Source: Marinilabiliaceae bacterium (GTDB lineage: Bacteria; Bacteroidota; Bacteroidia; Bacteroidales; Marinilabiliaceae). From it: DNA of 41,082 nucleotides. Within the stretch, counting starts at the first letter, position 1, and every line of letters starts with the position of its first letter. Positions 24,349-32,769 of this stretch are shown here, one piece after another. The notes below the pieces were generated by a model. The model was given only the letters and a program-made list of their open reading frames with translations, was not told where the DNA came from and searched no databases. Location of the stretch: NCBI GenBank assembly GCA_016342595.1, contig JAEINY010000027.1, positions 1 through 41,082 of the forward strand. Reading direction: 5' to 3'. A program made the translations under genes and the position numbers.

Positions 24349-26955
24349 TTAATATTTAAGTTTAATAACAATCTTCTCGTCTGATTTTAACTGCTGTTTT
24401 TCAAAAGATACTTCAACCACATTATTAACACAAGAAAAGTTGCTTTCAAGCTGTTTGTCATCAAGAATAATCTCTACTTCCTCCACCTTTTTAGTTGTAG
24501 GAATTTCCAATTGAACTTTCTCGAGGCTTAGACGTCCATACTTCACGTCGATGGTGTTTGTCTGCCCCTTCTTGTTCCTGGTCTGACCGATTGTTCCCCA
24601 CGCCTCGGCCCCTGCGAAGAAGCCTTCAAACTGATTCTCCTGGATTTGGGGCGAGAAGGAAAGCTTCCCTTGTGGTCCATCGTAAAAATAGTCCTCCAAT
24701 GCAATCAACACGCCCCATGAGGCCAGTGCCCTTGCATAATGATCGCCACACTCTATCTCATTCCAGGGATTGTGTTTTTCAGGCTGATAACGTTCATGCA
24801 CTCCTTTCACCAAAGAAAGACCTTCAGTGATCATGCCATCATAAATCATATTGGTAGCTACCTGGTACTCAATCCCAGTCCACACCTCATTTCTGTAACG
24901 CACCGCATCTTCATTCAGGTGCTTGCTAATGGGAAAACTACAATTCAATAGGCCAGGCTCTCCGGCATGTGCATAATATCTTTCTGGAATAAACTTTTCG
25001 TTTTGCGGTCCCACATCCTTCGTCCAGTTGTATTTCCAGATGGAATGTAACGCTGTTTTGACTTTCTCTTCAGGATAGAGATAGCCCAGCTTCAGTTGAT
25101 GCGCCCAGGTTTGTCCAAACAGTTGATCACTTAAACAGCCATTGGCATACTGAAATTTGGCATGCTTCTCTAAATCCACATCCTGGAAAAAATATTCACC
25201 GTTCCACAGTTTTTGAGAAGACAACTCACTTCCTGATTTGTAGATGGTTTGACACTTTTTTGCAAATTCGGTATCATCCATTAACATGGCCATTTTTTCT
25301 GCTGCCTGTAAAGCGGCCAGGTAAAGCCCTCCCACATAGGTATTGGCACCAAAGAAGGCGATGTCATAAGTATTAGACTGCCCCTTTTCAATTAAACCAT
25401 CCTCATTCTCATCTTCCGAAATAATGAACTCGGTAGCTTTCTTAATTTTCGACCAGTTGCGTGATAAAAACAGGTGATTTTTTGATACCAGATGCTCTCG
25501 GTATGCTTTTAAAATAGCTCCGGCATGCCCATCAATCAGCACACCACCCCACCCGTTACGGGCTTGTATACTTCCATCTTTATTAAAAGAGGTTTCAAAA
25601 TCGGTCTTCTCCCGGATATTACGTTCCAGCTCAGGAAACAGGCGAGCCAGGGCTTGCTCATAATTCCAGACATGTGTACAGGTTCCCACACATGATCCTA
25701 CCCCTTCCCAGGCCCAAAACTTATCGGTTGCCCACCATTGACAAGTTTCTGAAGCCAGTGTGGATACCGGCATCATTACCCGGTGTATAAGCCAGTAAGG
25801 CAAGGTCGTTTGATTGTAATAGGTATCGTGAAACTGATATGTCTCTCTGCTAAGGCGTTTATAGTTATTATGTAAATAATGCGCTACATCACTCGATGAG
25901 TCAAACCAGTTGGCGTACATGTTACCAATGGCAGGCCCATCCGTAGGAATCGGTTTATTCCAATTTCCTCCATCCAGGTTGTTTTTAGGTCGGTTGGGGA
26001 AGAACCACGATAAGAGAAAAAGGATCTCTTTTTCTTCACCGGGCTTCAATTGGATTTGAGAAGAGACAGACCCCACTAACGATTCACCCAACTGTTTAGT
26101 TGTTTCTTTGTCATCACCTGCATGAATATCTGTTATTACTTGCCCCATTCCATCAACCACGCTCAATACCATGTTACCGTAATAAGGATGCGCTTCCGAC
26201 TTTTTATCATCAGCCACAAAGTCCATGTATAACGATGTGCAATTGTCAGTTTGCTCAGCACGATTTCGGGCTTTCCCAGAAACTTTCCCTTTGAGATCGA
26301 GCATCACCATGTTCTGCAGATGTCCCTGAAGAGTCGTCTCCACTTTTTTACCGGACCTGTTTTTCAACTTAAATTTCAGGTAGGTACCCGGTGTTGCCGA
26401 TTCACGTGCATTAAGTGGGATAAAAGGAGAAAAGACTTCCATCTGTACATCTACAGGCAAGGAAAATTCACTGTCCTCGTAAGTGACTTGTGCCAAAGGA
26501 TATTCCCCAATAAAACTTATGTTATTGAAATCATCTTTATTAAGCTGTTTCTCAAAACGCTGATTGCCGCTCTTCACCTTTATTTTAAAGCCCTGCTCAA
26601 TATAACTGAATGGTTCAAAGGTCTGGTAACATACTTTCCAGGGCCCCTGTGCTGTTTCAAAATTCATCAGGTGATCAATGCCATAACCGGTATTGTAGGC
26701 ATTGTTGGCAATCCACCAGCCGGCCAGCGTTCCATCGCCTCTTACATACAACTGTCCGGAGGCAATACCACCGCATGGCATACCAATGGTCTTTAGCTGT
26801 TCGCCCCTATAAACCGCTCTCTCTCCTTTTTCTGTAAGACTTTTAATCCAGTCTGCACTTAGATTCTTCTTTTCGGGAATCACATGTCCCCACTTGTTTT
26901 GGGCATTTAGTGTAAAAACAAATGCCAATAAAATTAAAACATTAAATAGTCGCAT
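24349..26955 (-). CDS. GH116-type glycosidase (DUF608 / GBA2-like), copy B
   Basis: I chose the start at 26955 (868 residues), which gives the signal MRLFNVLILLAFVFTLNAQ; an in-frame ATG at 26967 would leave only about 7 nt after the predicted transcription start. The GH116 marks are IGMPCGGIASGQLYVRGDG near the N-terminus, QSNTYDIAFFGANTY, GGLYLAALQAAEKMA and the acid/base motif GCLSDQLFGQTWA (D610 in this numbering). The loop that carries E434 in copy A is about eight residues shorter here (SIQARNGWGGVLIDGHAG) and has no glutamate, so the nucleophile is not obvious and activity may differ. It is the first gene of the four-gene operon, preceded by a -7 element and inverted repeats. Confidence 0.86.
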   Translation of the reverse strand: MRLFNVLILLAFVFTLNAQNKWGHVIPEKKNLSADWIKSLTEKGERAVYRGEQLKTIGMPCGGIASGQLYVRGDGTLAGWWIANNAYNTGYGIDHLMNFETAQGPWKVCYQTFEPFSYIEQGFKIKVKSGNQRFEKQLNKDDFNNISFIGEYPLAQVTYEDSEFSLPVDVQMEVFSPFIPLNARESATPGTYLKFKLKNRSGKKVETTLQGHLQNMVMLDLKGKVSGKARNRAEQTDNCTSLYMDFVADDKKSEAHPYYGNMVLSVVDGMGQVITDIHAGDDKETTKQLGESLVGSVSSQIQLKPGEEKEILFLLSWFFPNRPKNNLDGGNWNKPIPTDGPAIGNMYANWFDSSSDVAHYLHNNYKRLSRETYQFHDTYYNQTTLPYWLIHRVMMPVSTLASETCQWWATDKFWAWEGVGSCVGTCTHVWNYEQALARLFPELERNIREKTDFETSFNKDGSIQARNGWGGVLIDGHAGAILKAYREHLVSKNHLFLSRNWSKIKKATEFIISEDENEDGLIEKGQSNTYDIAFFGANTYVGGLYLAALQAAEKMAMLMDDTEFAKKCQTIYKSGSELSSQKLWNGEYFFQDVDLEKHAKFQYANGCLSDQLFGQTWAHQLKLGYLYPEEKVKTALHSIWKYNWTKDVGPQNEKFIPERYYAHAGEPGLLNCSFPISKHLNEDAVRYRNEVWTGIEYQVATNMIYDGMITEGLSLVKGVHERYQPEKHNPWNEIECGDHYARALASWGVLIALEDYFYDGPQGKLSFSPQIQENQFEGFFAGAEAWGTIGQTRNKKGQTNTIDVKYGRLSLEKVQLEIPTTKKVEEVEIILDDKQLESNFSCVNNVVEVSFEKQQLKSDEKIVIKLKY

Positions 26956-26980
26956 ATCACTATACATTTAAGTTATGCCT

Positions 26981-26988
26981 CAAAAGTA
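26981..26988 (-). promoter_or_regulatory. Promoter -7 element for the GH116/propeller operon
   Basis: On the minus strand this reads TACTTTTG, an exact match to TAnnTTTG. The start of transcription would be near 26974, about 19 nt before the ATG at 26955. The nearest TTTG upstream is 26 bp away rather than about 19, which suggests dependence on an activator. Confidence 0.55.
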
Positions 26989-27004
26989 AGCCCATACGAA
27001 TGTA

Positions 27005-27101
27005 GAGAGGTGTACAAAACCGGTCAAAGAAGTACACTTATCATGCGAAACAGATGCTGTCTTGCGTCATTTAAAATGGAATGTAGAATTTCACACCTCT
27101 C
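27005..27101. promoter_or_regulatory. Nested inverted repeats upstream of the GH116/propeller promoter
   Basis: Two sets are visible. GTGTAC (27010-27015) and GTACAC (27032-27037) are complementary with centres 22 bp apart, just upstream of the -7 element. GAGAGGTGT (27005-27013) has its exact complement ACACCTCTC at 27093-27101. Their placement upstream of a promoter with a poor -33 box suggests an activator operator, perhaps for HTCS2. Confidence 0.45.
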
Positions 27102-27121
27102 AATTGAACTAAAGCGCTCCC

Positions 27122-30100
27122 TTACCCTCCTTTCCGATAATTCAAGGGGGTGATTCCAAACTGTTGCTTGAAGCATTTTGAGAAGTACTTCTGCGTGGAG
27201 AAACCGGTTGCTTCGGAAATCTCAGTCACAGTCTGACTGGTATCTCTCAGCATCAGTGCGGCTGATTTCAGGCGGAATATACGGATGTACTCTATTGGAG
27301 AATGATTAGTCAATGCTTTTATTTTCCGATATAATCCAGATGAACTCATGGCCATCAAAGAAGCCAGCTCTTCAACGCTAAAAGTCTCATCATCTAACCT
27401 TTCTGATATTACAAGCTCCATCTTTTCCAGAAATGACCTGTCCAATAAATTGGTTGCCAATACCTCTGTTTTTTCGTCAGGCTTTTGTTCATATTTTTGA
27501 ATAAGCTGACGGCGATGTTCAATTAGTTTCTCAACTCTCAATCGCAGCATATCCTGATTAAAAGGCTTATTGATGAATGCATCAACTTTGCTCTCAAATG
27601 CATCCATCTGAGCTTCATCACCAGTTTTAGCTGTTAATAAAATCAGTGGAATGTGGCAGGTATTTATATTTTCACGCACTGCATTACACAACTCATACCC
27701 GTTCATCCCAGGCATCATCACATCTGAAATCACTAAATCCGGCATCTTTTCCTTTATCAGTGCCCATCCGCTTTCCCCATTTGATGCTTCATGAATTATG
27801 TAGTTATACTCAAATATTTCTCGTACAAATGCGCGTATATCAGCCTGATCATCAACTAGCACTAAAACAGGCTTATTTTCCTCGCTACCTACCACCGGTT
27901 CTACTTTCCGAACTACGAATTTTTGTTGATCAGCACCGACTAAACAGTCGGGAAGCTGTAATGTAAACGTACTTCCTCTTCCCAATTCACTATCCACCAT
28001 TATTGTTCCCCCTAGCAATCCGGCATATTGTTTTACAATGGACAATCCGATCCCGGCACCTGTTTTGATCTGATTTGCCGAACGGTAATAGCGTTCAAAG
28101 ATCAATTTATGTTCTTCCTCTTTTATTCCTACTCCCTGATCTATCACGCGAATAAAAACAGCTTTGTTTTCTCCACACTCAAGCTTAACACGGATAACCA
28201 ATCCAGGGGAAGAGTACTTCAAGGCATTGGAAAGTAAGTTATATAAAATGGTCTCAATCAACCCACGATCAGAAAGAATCCAGACCGGTTCATCAGGCAA
28301 CTCAAGCGCAAATCGACACCCTTCGTCTCTTAACCGAAAAACATCAACGGATGCCTCAAGAAAGGTTTTCAAATTAAAGATTCCCTTTTCTACAGTTACT
28401 TCTCTACTCTCCATCTTTTTCAAATCAAGCACTTCATTTACCATGCGGTTCAAACGTTTTGTATTACGTTGAACACGCATCAGCTCATCCTGGTATCGCG
28501 CATTTACAGCCTTATTATCAACCAAGCGGTCAATCCCACCTTTTATCAATGTGAGCGGCGTGCGTATCTCGTGCGATACATTCAGAAAAAAACGAAATCT
28601 CAACTGGTCGTATAGCTCTTTTTGATGCCGCTTCTCTTTTACTCGTACCTTTCTATTTGAATAGATAAGTAATGTTGCCATTCCTGCTAACAACAAGATA
28701 CTAAAAATGAGATAGGCCCAAACCGAAGCCCACCAGGGGGGGACAATCGTAATGGATAATATTACTTCCTTCTCCTGCCCCTTTAATCGAACATGAAAAA
28801 CATAGCTGCCTGGATTCAGATCACTCCAGGTTCGATTATTATCGAAAGTACTGATCCATCTAGTGTCAAGCCCCTCCATCAATAGTTCATATTCTTTATT
28901 ATCATTTGGAAAATAATCCAGACACCGATAACCTATTGTGATAGTGTTTTCATCATGCTTCAACTCCAAGTGATCAATTGAGGCAATATCACGTCCTTTT
29001 AACACCTCTTTTGCCATCAGTGTGTCTTCACGAAAATCAGTACCATGAATTTCAAAGTTTGTAATGGCAATGGAATCCTCCTGTATTTTCTGTTTCAGAT
29101 CCATCGGATCAAACCGATAAAAACCGTTCCGACTACCAAAATAGAGATGACCATCCCTATCGCCAGATGCACCTTGAGTAAAACTGTTACTCATAACGCC
29201 ACTCGTCATCCGAAATTGCTCCACCTGATTACTTGGAGGATGATAGGCCACCAGGCCTTGTCCTGTTCCCAGCCATAGCCGTCCATCTCTCCCCAAAAGT
29301 ATTGACTCAATGTGATAAGATAACAAAACAATTGAATCATTGACTGACTTAAAATGATCCATTTCCGGGTCGAAATAAAACAGGCCGTTAATACCTCCAA
29401 ACCATAAAGAGGAATCGGGCCCAATGGATGCACACAAAAGTCCATTTAATGATTCAGTGCCTGCATTGCGGTATTGCTTCAACTGGTTATTCTTCCTGTT
29501 CCAGCTAAATAATCCGTTATTTCGAGTTGCCACCCATAACATACCTTCTCCATCTCCAAAAAGCATAAGGATATCCTTATTCCGAAAAGTATAAGCATCG
29601 TTTAGTTCTTCGAACCGCATCTCAAAGCGATCTTCCTCGGGAAGATAACGAGAAAGTCCTCGCGTGGTACCAGCCCAGATGATACCCTCAGCATCTTCAA
29701 TAAGCGCCCATACTGAATCACCGGGAAGTCCACCTATTTCACGATTGTAAAGTTTAAACCTATAATTGCGATTACGAATATCATTTTGACTAATAAACTG
29801 AACACCACCGCCATGAATTCCCAGCCACATATTCTTATTTCGGTCTTCCAACAAAGGAAAAATCAAACCTCTCTGTAATGCCCCTTTAATCCCTGGCTGA
29901 TAACCAATCGTATGAAAAACAGGATCTGCAGCTGTTACCATTTCTTTGCTTAGCACATTAATGCCACCTCCCCAGGTTCCAATCCAAATATCACCAGTGC
30001 TAGTAACCAAAGGGAAACTTACATCTTTATGCGCCAGTCCTGCTTTACTGCGATAATCGAATTTAAAAGTTTGAAAATACTGTGGTTTAAAACCTATTCT

Positions 30101-30955
30101 GAAAAAGCCATTTCCTGATGTTCCGATCCATAAATTCCCCGCTGCATCAAAAAACAAGGTGGTAATGTTAAAATCAATCAATGATGACAAGACTGTATAG
30201 CCATTCCGCAAATTGGGATAATCTGCAATATTCTTCACTGACACCATCTTCCTTCCATCCCAAAAACCCAGCCCACCGAACGGCATCTCGAACCAGATCT
30301 TTCCATCAGGAGCCTCTGCGATGTGATTCACTGCTGTACCCGTCATTAAAACTGGCTCCCCCACATAAGTAACAGCTCCCTCTCGGCTGTTAAAATAACC
30401 TAGGCCATTTGTTGGAGATCCCAGCCATAAGGTCCCTTTTGAATCTTTAAAAACAGAATTAATGCTCCCGGGCAACGCTCTACCATCCACTTCCAGCTTA
30501 CCATTGCCGTCCCATATTAATGTGATCGAGTCATTACCAGTTAGTGCAACAACATACTTGAATGATCGATCTTGTTTAGAATAGGAGTTGCCCCTCACAT
30601 TGGGATCTTCATCTCCCGAAACAAACTGCATAGAACGCGTATCGAACCAATAAATATCTCTCTTATTTGTTGTAATAATAAGCTTATGACTCGTCCGTTT
30701 AAGATCTTCAATCCAATCCTCTCCAACATGCACAGGCAATTCAAAATGCAGATATTCTCGTCCATCAAATCGAAGAATCCCCTTGCGCGTCCCCATCCAT
30801 ATGAATCCTTTCTCATCCTGTTCAAAACAGGTAATGTGGCCATCCGATAAACCAGATGACACATCCCAATGAAAAAGATCCATATTATAGTTTAGAGCCG
30901 AAAGAGTAGATACCCCAAACAACCACAATATGACGAAGCTCACTATCCGCATCAT
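27122..30955 (-). CDS. Hybrid two-component system sensor-regulator (HTCS2), PUL 2
   Basis: This 1277-residue regulator has a cleavable-type N-terminal signal (VILWLFGVSTLSA). A large two-component beta-propeller region follows, with repeated WMGT, WLGS, WIGT and WAGT units (residues about 25-650), and then a Y_Y_Y domain (about 660-735). A transmembrane helix lies at about 747-766. In the cytoplasm are a HisKA box with H795 (VSHEIRTPLTL), the ATPase boxes (NLLSNALKYSS, DQGVGIKEEE, GAGIGLSI), a receiver with D1078 (ISDVMMPGMNGYE) and a C-terminal AraC-type HTH (ISEATGFSTQKYFSKCFK). It lies between the SusCD2 pair and the GH116 operon, with a terminator upstream, so it is likely expressed from its own promoter; TTACTTTG at 31026-31033 (7 of 8 to consensus) is a candidate -7. 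It has no visible terminator after it. Confidence 0.96.
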   Translation of the reverse strand: MMRIVSFVILWLFGVSTLSALNYNMDLFHWDVSSGLSDGHITCFEQDEKGFIWMGTRKGILRFDGREYLHFELPVHVGEDWIEDLKRTSHKLIITTNKRDIYWFDTRSMQFVSGDEDPNVRGNSYSKQDRSFKYVVALTGNDSITLIWDGNGKLEVDGRALPGSINSVFKDSKGTLWLGSPTNGLGYFNSREGAVTYVGEPVLMTGTAVNHIAEAPDGKIWFEMPFGGLGFWDGRKMVSVKNIADYPNLRNGYTVLSSLIDFNITTLFFDAAGNLWIGTSGNGFFRIGFKPQYFQTFKFDYRSKAGLAHKDVSFPLVTSTGDIWIGTWGGGINVLSKEMVTAADPVFHTIGYQPGIKGALQRGLIFPLLEDRNKNMWLGIHGGGVQFISQNDIRNRNYRFKLYNREIGGLPGDSVWALIEDAEGIIWAGTTRGLSRYLPEEDRFEMRFEELNDAYTFRNKDILMLFGDGEGMLWVATRNNGLFSWNRKNNQLKQYRNAGTESLNGLLCASIGPDSSLWFGGINGLFYFDPEMDHFKSVNDSIVLLSYHIESILLGRDGRLWLGTGQGLVAYHPPSNQVEQFRMTSGVMSNSFTQGASGDRDGHLYFGSRNGFYRFDPMDLKQKIQEDSIAITNFEIHGTDFREDTLMAKEVLKGRDIASIDHLELKHDENTITIGYRCLDYFPNDNKEYELLMEGLDTRWISTFDNNRTWSDLNPGSYVFHVRLKGQEKEVILSITIVPPWWASVWAYLIFSILLLAGMATLLIYSNRKVRVKEKRHQKELYDQLRFRFFLNVSHEIRTPLTLIKGGIDRLVDNKAVNARYQDELMRVQRNTKRLNRMVNEVLDLKKMESREVTVEKGIFNLKTFLEASVDVFRLRDEGCRFALELPDEPVWILSDRGLIETILYNLLSNALKYSSPGLVIRVKLECGENKAVFIRVIDQGVGIKEEEHKLIFERYYRSANQIKTGAGIGLSIVKQYAGLLGGTIMVDSELGRGSTFTLQLPDCLVGADQQKFVVRKVEPVVGSEENKPVLVLVDDQADIRAFVREIFEYNYIIHEASNGESGWALIKEKMPDLVISDVMMPGMNGYELCNAVRENINTCHIPLILLTAKTGDEAQMDAFESKVDAFINKPFNQDMLRLRVEKLIEHRRQLIQKYEQKPDEKTEVLATNLLDRSFLEKMELVISERLDDETFSVEELASLMAMSSSGLYRKIKALTNHSPIEYIRIFRLKSAALMLRDTSQTVTEISEATGFSTQKYFSKCFKQQFGITPLNYRKGG

Positions 30956-31043
30956 TTCCCTTTTACAATTTTATATTGATTGCATGTTTTATGATACCAT
31001 ATCAATCTATTACTGTTACTAGTATCAAAGTAATAAAAAAGAC

Positions 31044-31076
31044 GACAACCTACCACAATAAAAGTGATAGGTTGTC
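31044..31076 (-). terminator. Intrinsic terminator after SusD2
   Basis: A 9-bp stem (GACAACCTA with TAGGTTGTC), with a further 3-bp CAC/GTG helix beyond one mismatch, begins about 26 nt after the SusD2 stop. On the minus strand it is followed by GTCTTTTTTATTAC, a strong U-run. It ends the SusC2-SusD2 transcript and separates it from HTCS2. Confidence 0.85.
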
Positions 31077-31102
31077 TCATCTTATAAACTAACATCCGCA
31101 AT

Positions 31103-32758
31103 TTATTCCCAACCTGGATTATTTGGTTTCAGATTAGGATTTAATTTCATCTGCTTCTTAGGCAATGATCTCAAATAGTGCTTTGGTGCTTCAAAAGTAC
31201 GGGCACTAGCCGGCTCAGCAACAATAAAACCATCTGCATCCACATTAAAATGCACTCCCGGAGTTAATTCAGGAAATACAGTTTCATATTCTGTACCCAC
31301 AAATTTAATACCCCTAACAGCTTTGGGCATTTCTGTTTCAGCAGTTTTCCAACGCATCAGATCGTGAAAACGAAATCCTTCGCAAGCCAACTCAATTTTT
31401 CGTTCTCGACGAAGTTCTGTTTGCATGTTTAAGTCATTGGCAGTAACAAATGCATTGGTTAAATGTGGCATGCCAACACGATCACGAAGTTTGTTAATTG
31501 ATAAATCTAAATCAGCATCAGAAATAGAACCGTCCAGTTCATATTTAGCTTCAGCATAGTTTAACAATACTTCACCAAACCGGAAAACAATGTTGTCATA
31601 TTCTGCGTTACCTGCCCATGATTTTTCAAGCTCTCCTAAGAATTTGTAATTAGTATACCCTGTACGTGTCAGTGCTCCTTCCATCCTAGGTTTTTCATAT
31701 ATAACCTCAGCGGCACCTCCTCCAATAAATGAAACTCCCGGTTTCAAAACTGTTTGCATCAAACGAGGATCCCTATCTTCAAATTCGGAAGCCATTGTTG
31801 CATATCCCTTAAAAAGGGAAGATTGACTAATTGGAAGTCCATCAACACATAAATAATCATCGACAAGGCTTTTTGTTGGATTCATAATATTCTGTTCCAG
31901 CCAACGAGTAGCATTATGTGTACCGTTAATATCCTTCACATACCTTCTGGAAAGAATAATTTCACTACAATCTTCACCAGCTTCAATAAAGAGCTTACGG
32001 TAGCTTTCGCCTTTACCAAAGCTGGTCAATAGGCTAAATTGAGCACCATCAATTACAGCTTTTGCAGCCTGAACAGCAATGGTCAAACGTTCGGAGGCTT
32101 TTGTTCCACCATGAAATTTTGCGTGGGTACCTTCAAAAAGTGCAACGCGACTTAAAAATGCCTGAGCAGCTTCTTTTGAAATCCTTCCGAGTTCATTGGC
32201 CGGAATATCACTTTGCTTTGGCAAGCGATCAATCGCTTTCTGTAGATCGGCAATAATAAGGTCTGCAACAGCTTCACGTGAATCTCGGGGAGCATTTAGT
32301 TCTTCGCTATCCATATCTAAAACAGTGGTTACAATAGGAACTCCTCCAAATTGTTGTAATAATCCAAAATATTGCCAGGACCTGAAAAAGTAGGCTTCTC
32401 CAACCCATCTTTTAATTTCATCAGCATTTTCATAACTTTCACTCTGTTGCAGTAAATAATTTATACCTCTTAGTGCTGAATAAGTATTGTTCCAACGACC
32501 TGATTCATCAGGTATCAGATACGTTCCATTACTTAATTCGTTAGGTCCTTGGCCGAAAGTAGTTTCGGCTTCGGTGTCACGCGGATAAGCAAATCCGGGC
32601 AACCCACCATAAAAAGCATTGGCGGCCAATTCAAAGTCACGAGGGGTCTTCCAAAAAGATCCATCTGAAACCTGATCTTTTGGAAATAAATCCAAATCCT
32701 TGTTACAAGAACTAAAAATAAGTAACAAAAATATTAATGGGAATATATATTTCTTCAT
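31103..32758 (-). CDS. SusD-like (RagB/SusD) outer-membrane glycan-binding lipoprotein, PUL 2
   Basis: This 551-residue lipoprotein pairs with SusC2. The signal MKKYIFPLIFLLLIFSSC gives Cys18. The family pattern is clear: DLDLFPKDQVSDGSFW after the signal, the VGEAYFFRSWQYFGLLQQFG helix followed by VPIVTTVLD, the SKEAAQAFLSRVALFEG TPR-like helix, and the C-terminal FGEVLLNYAEAKYEL and ELRRERKIELACEGFRFHDL. It starts 11 nt after the SusC2 stop, so the two are co-transcribed, and is followed by an intrinsic terminator. It is quite different in sequence from SusD1, which suggests a different glycan. Confidence 0.96.
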   Translation of the reverse strand: MKKYIFPLIFLLLIFSSCNKDLDLFPKDQVSDGSFWKTPRDFELAANAFYGGLPGFAYPRDTEAETTFGQGPNELSNGTYLIPDESGRWNNTYSALRGINYLLQQSESYENADEIKRWVGEAYFFRSWQYFGLLQQFGGVPIVTTVLDMDSEELNAPRDSREAVADLIIADLQKAIDRLPKQSDIPANELGRISKEAAQAFLSRVALFEGTHAKFHGGTKASERLTIAVQAAKAVIDGAQFSLLTSFGKGESYRKLFIEAGEDCSEIILSRRYVKDINGTHNATRWLEQNIMNPTKSLVDDYLCVDGLPISQSSLFKGYATMASEFEDRDPRLMQTVLKPGVSFIGGGAAEVIYEKPRMEGALTRTGYTNYKFLGELEKSWAGNAEYDNIVFRFGEVLLNYAEAKYELDGSISDADLDLSINKLRDRVGMPHLTNAFVTANDLNMQTELRRERKIELACEGFRFHDLMRWKTAETEMPKAVRGIKFVGTEYETVFPELTPGVHFNVDADGFIVAEPASARTFEAPKHYLRSLPKKQMKLNPNLKPNNPGWE

Positions 32759-32769
32759 CTCTTTAAATT

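Noticed and set aside
26251..26796. Plus-strand open frame of 181 codons
   Set aside because: It lies wholly inside the GH116 copy B gene on the other strand. The translation is rich in His, Cys and Ile without domain-like pattern, as expected of an antisense shadow.
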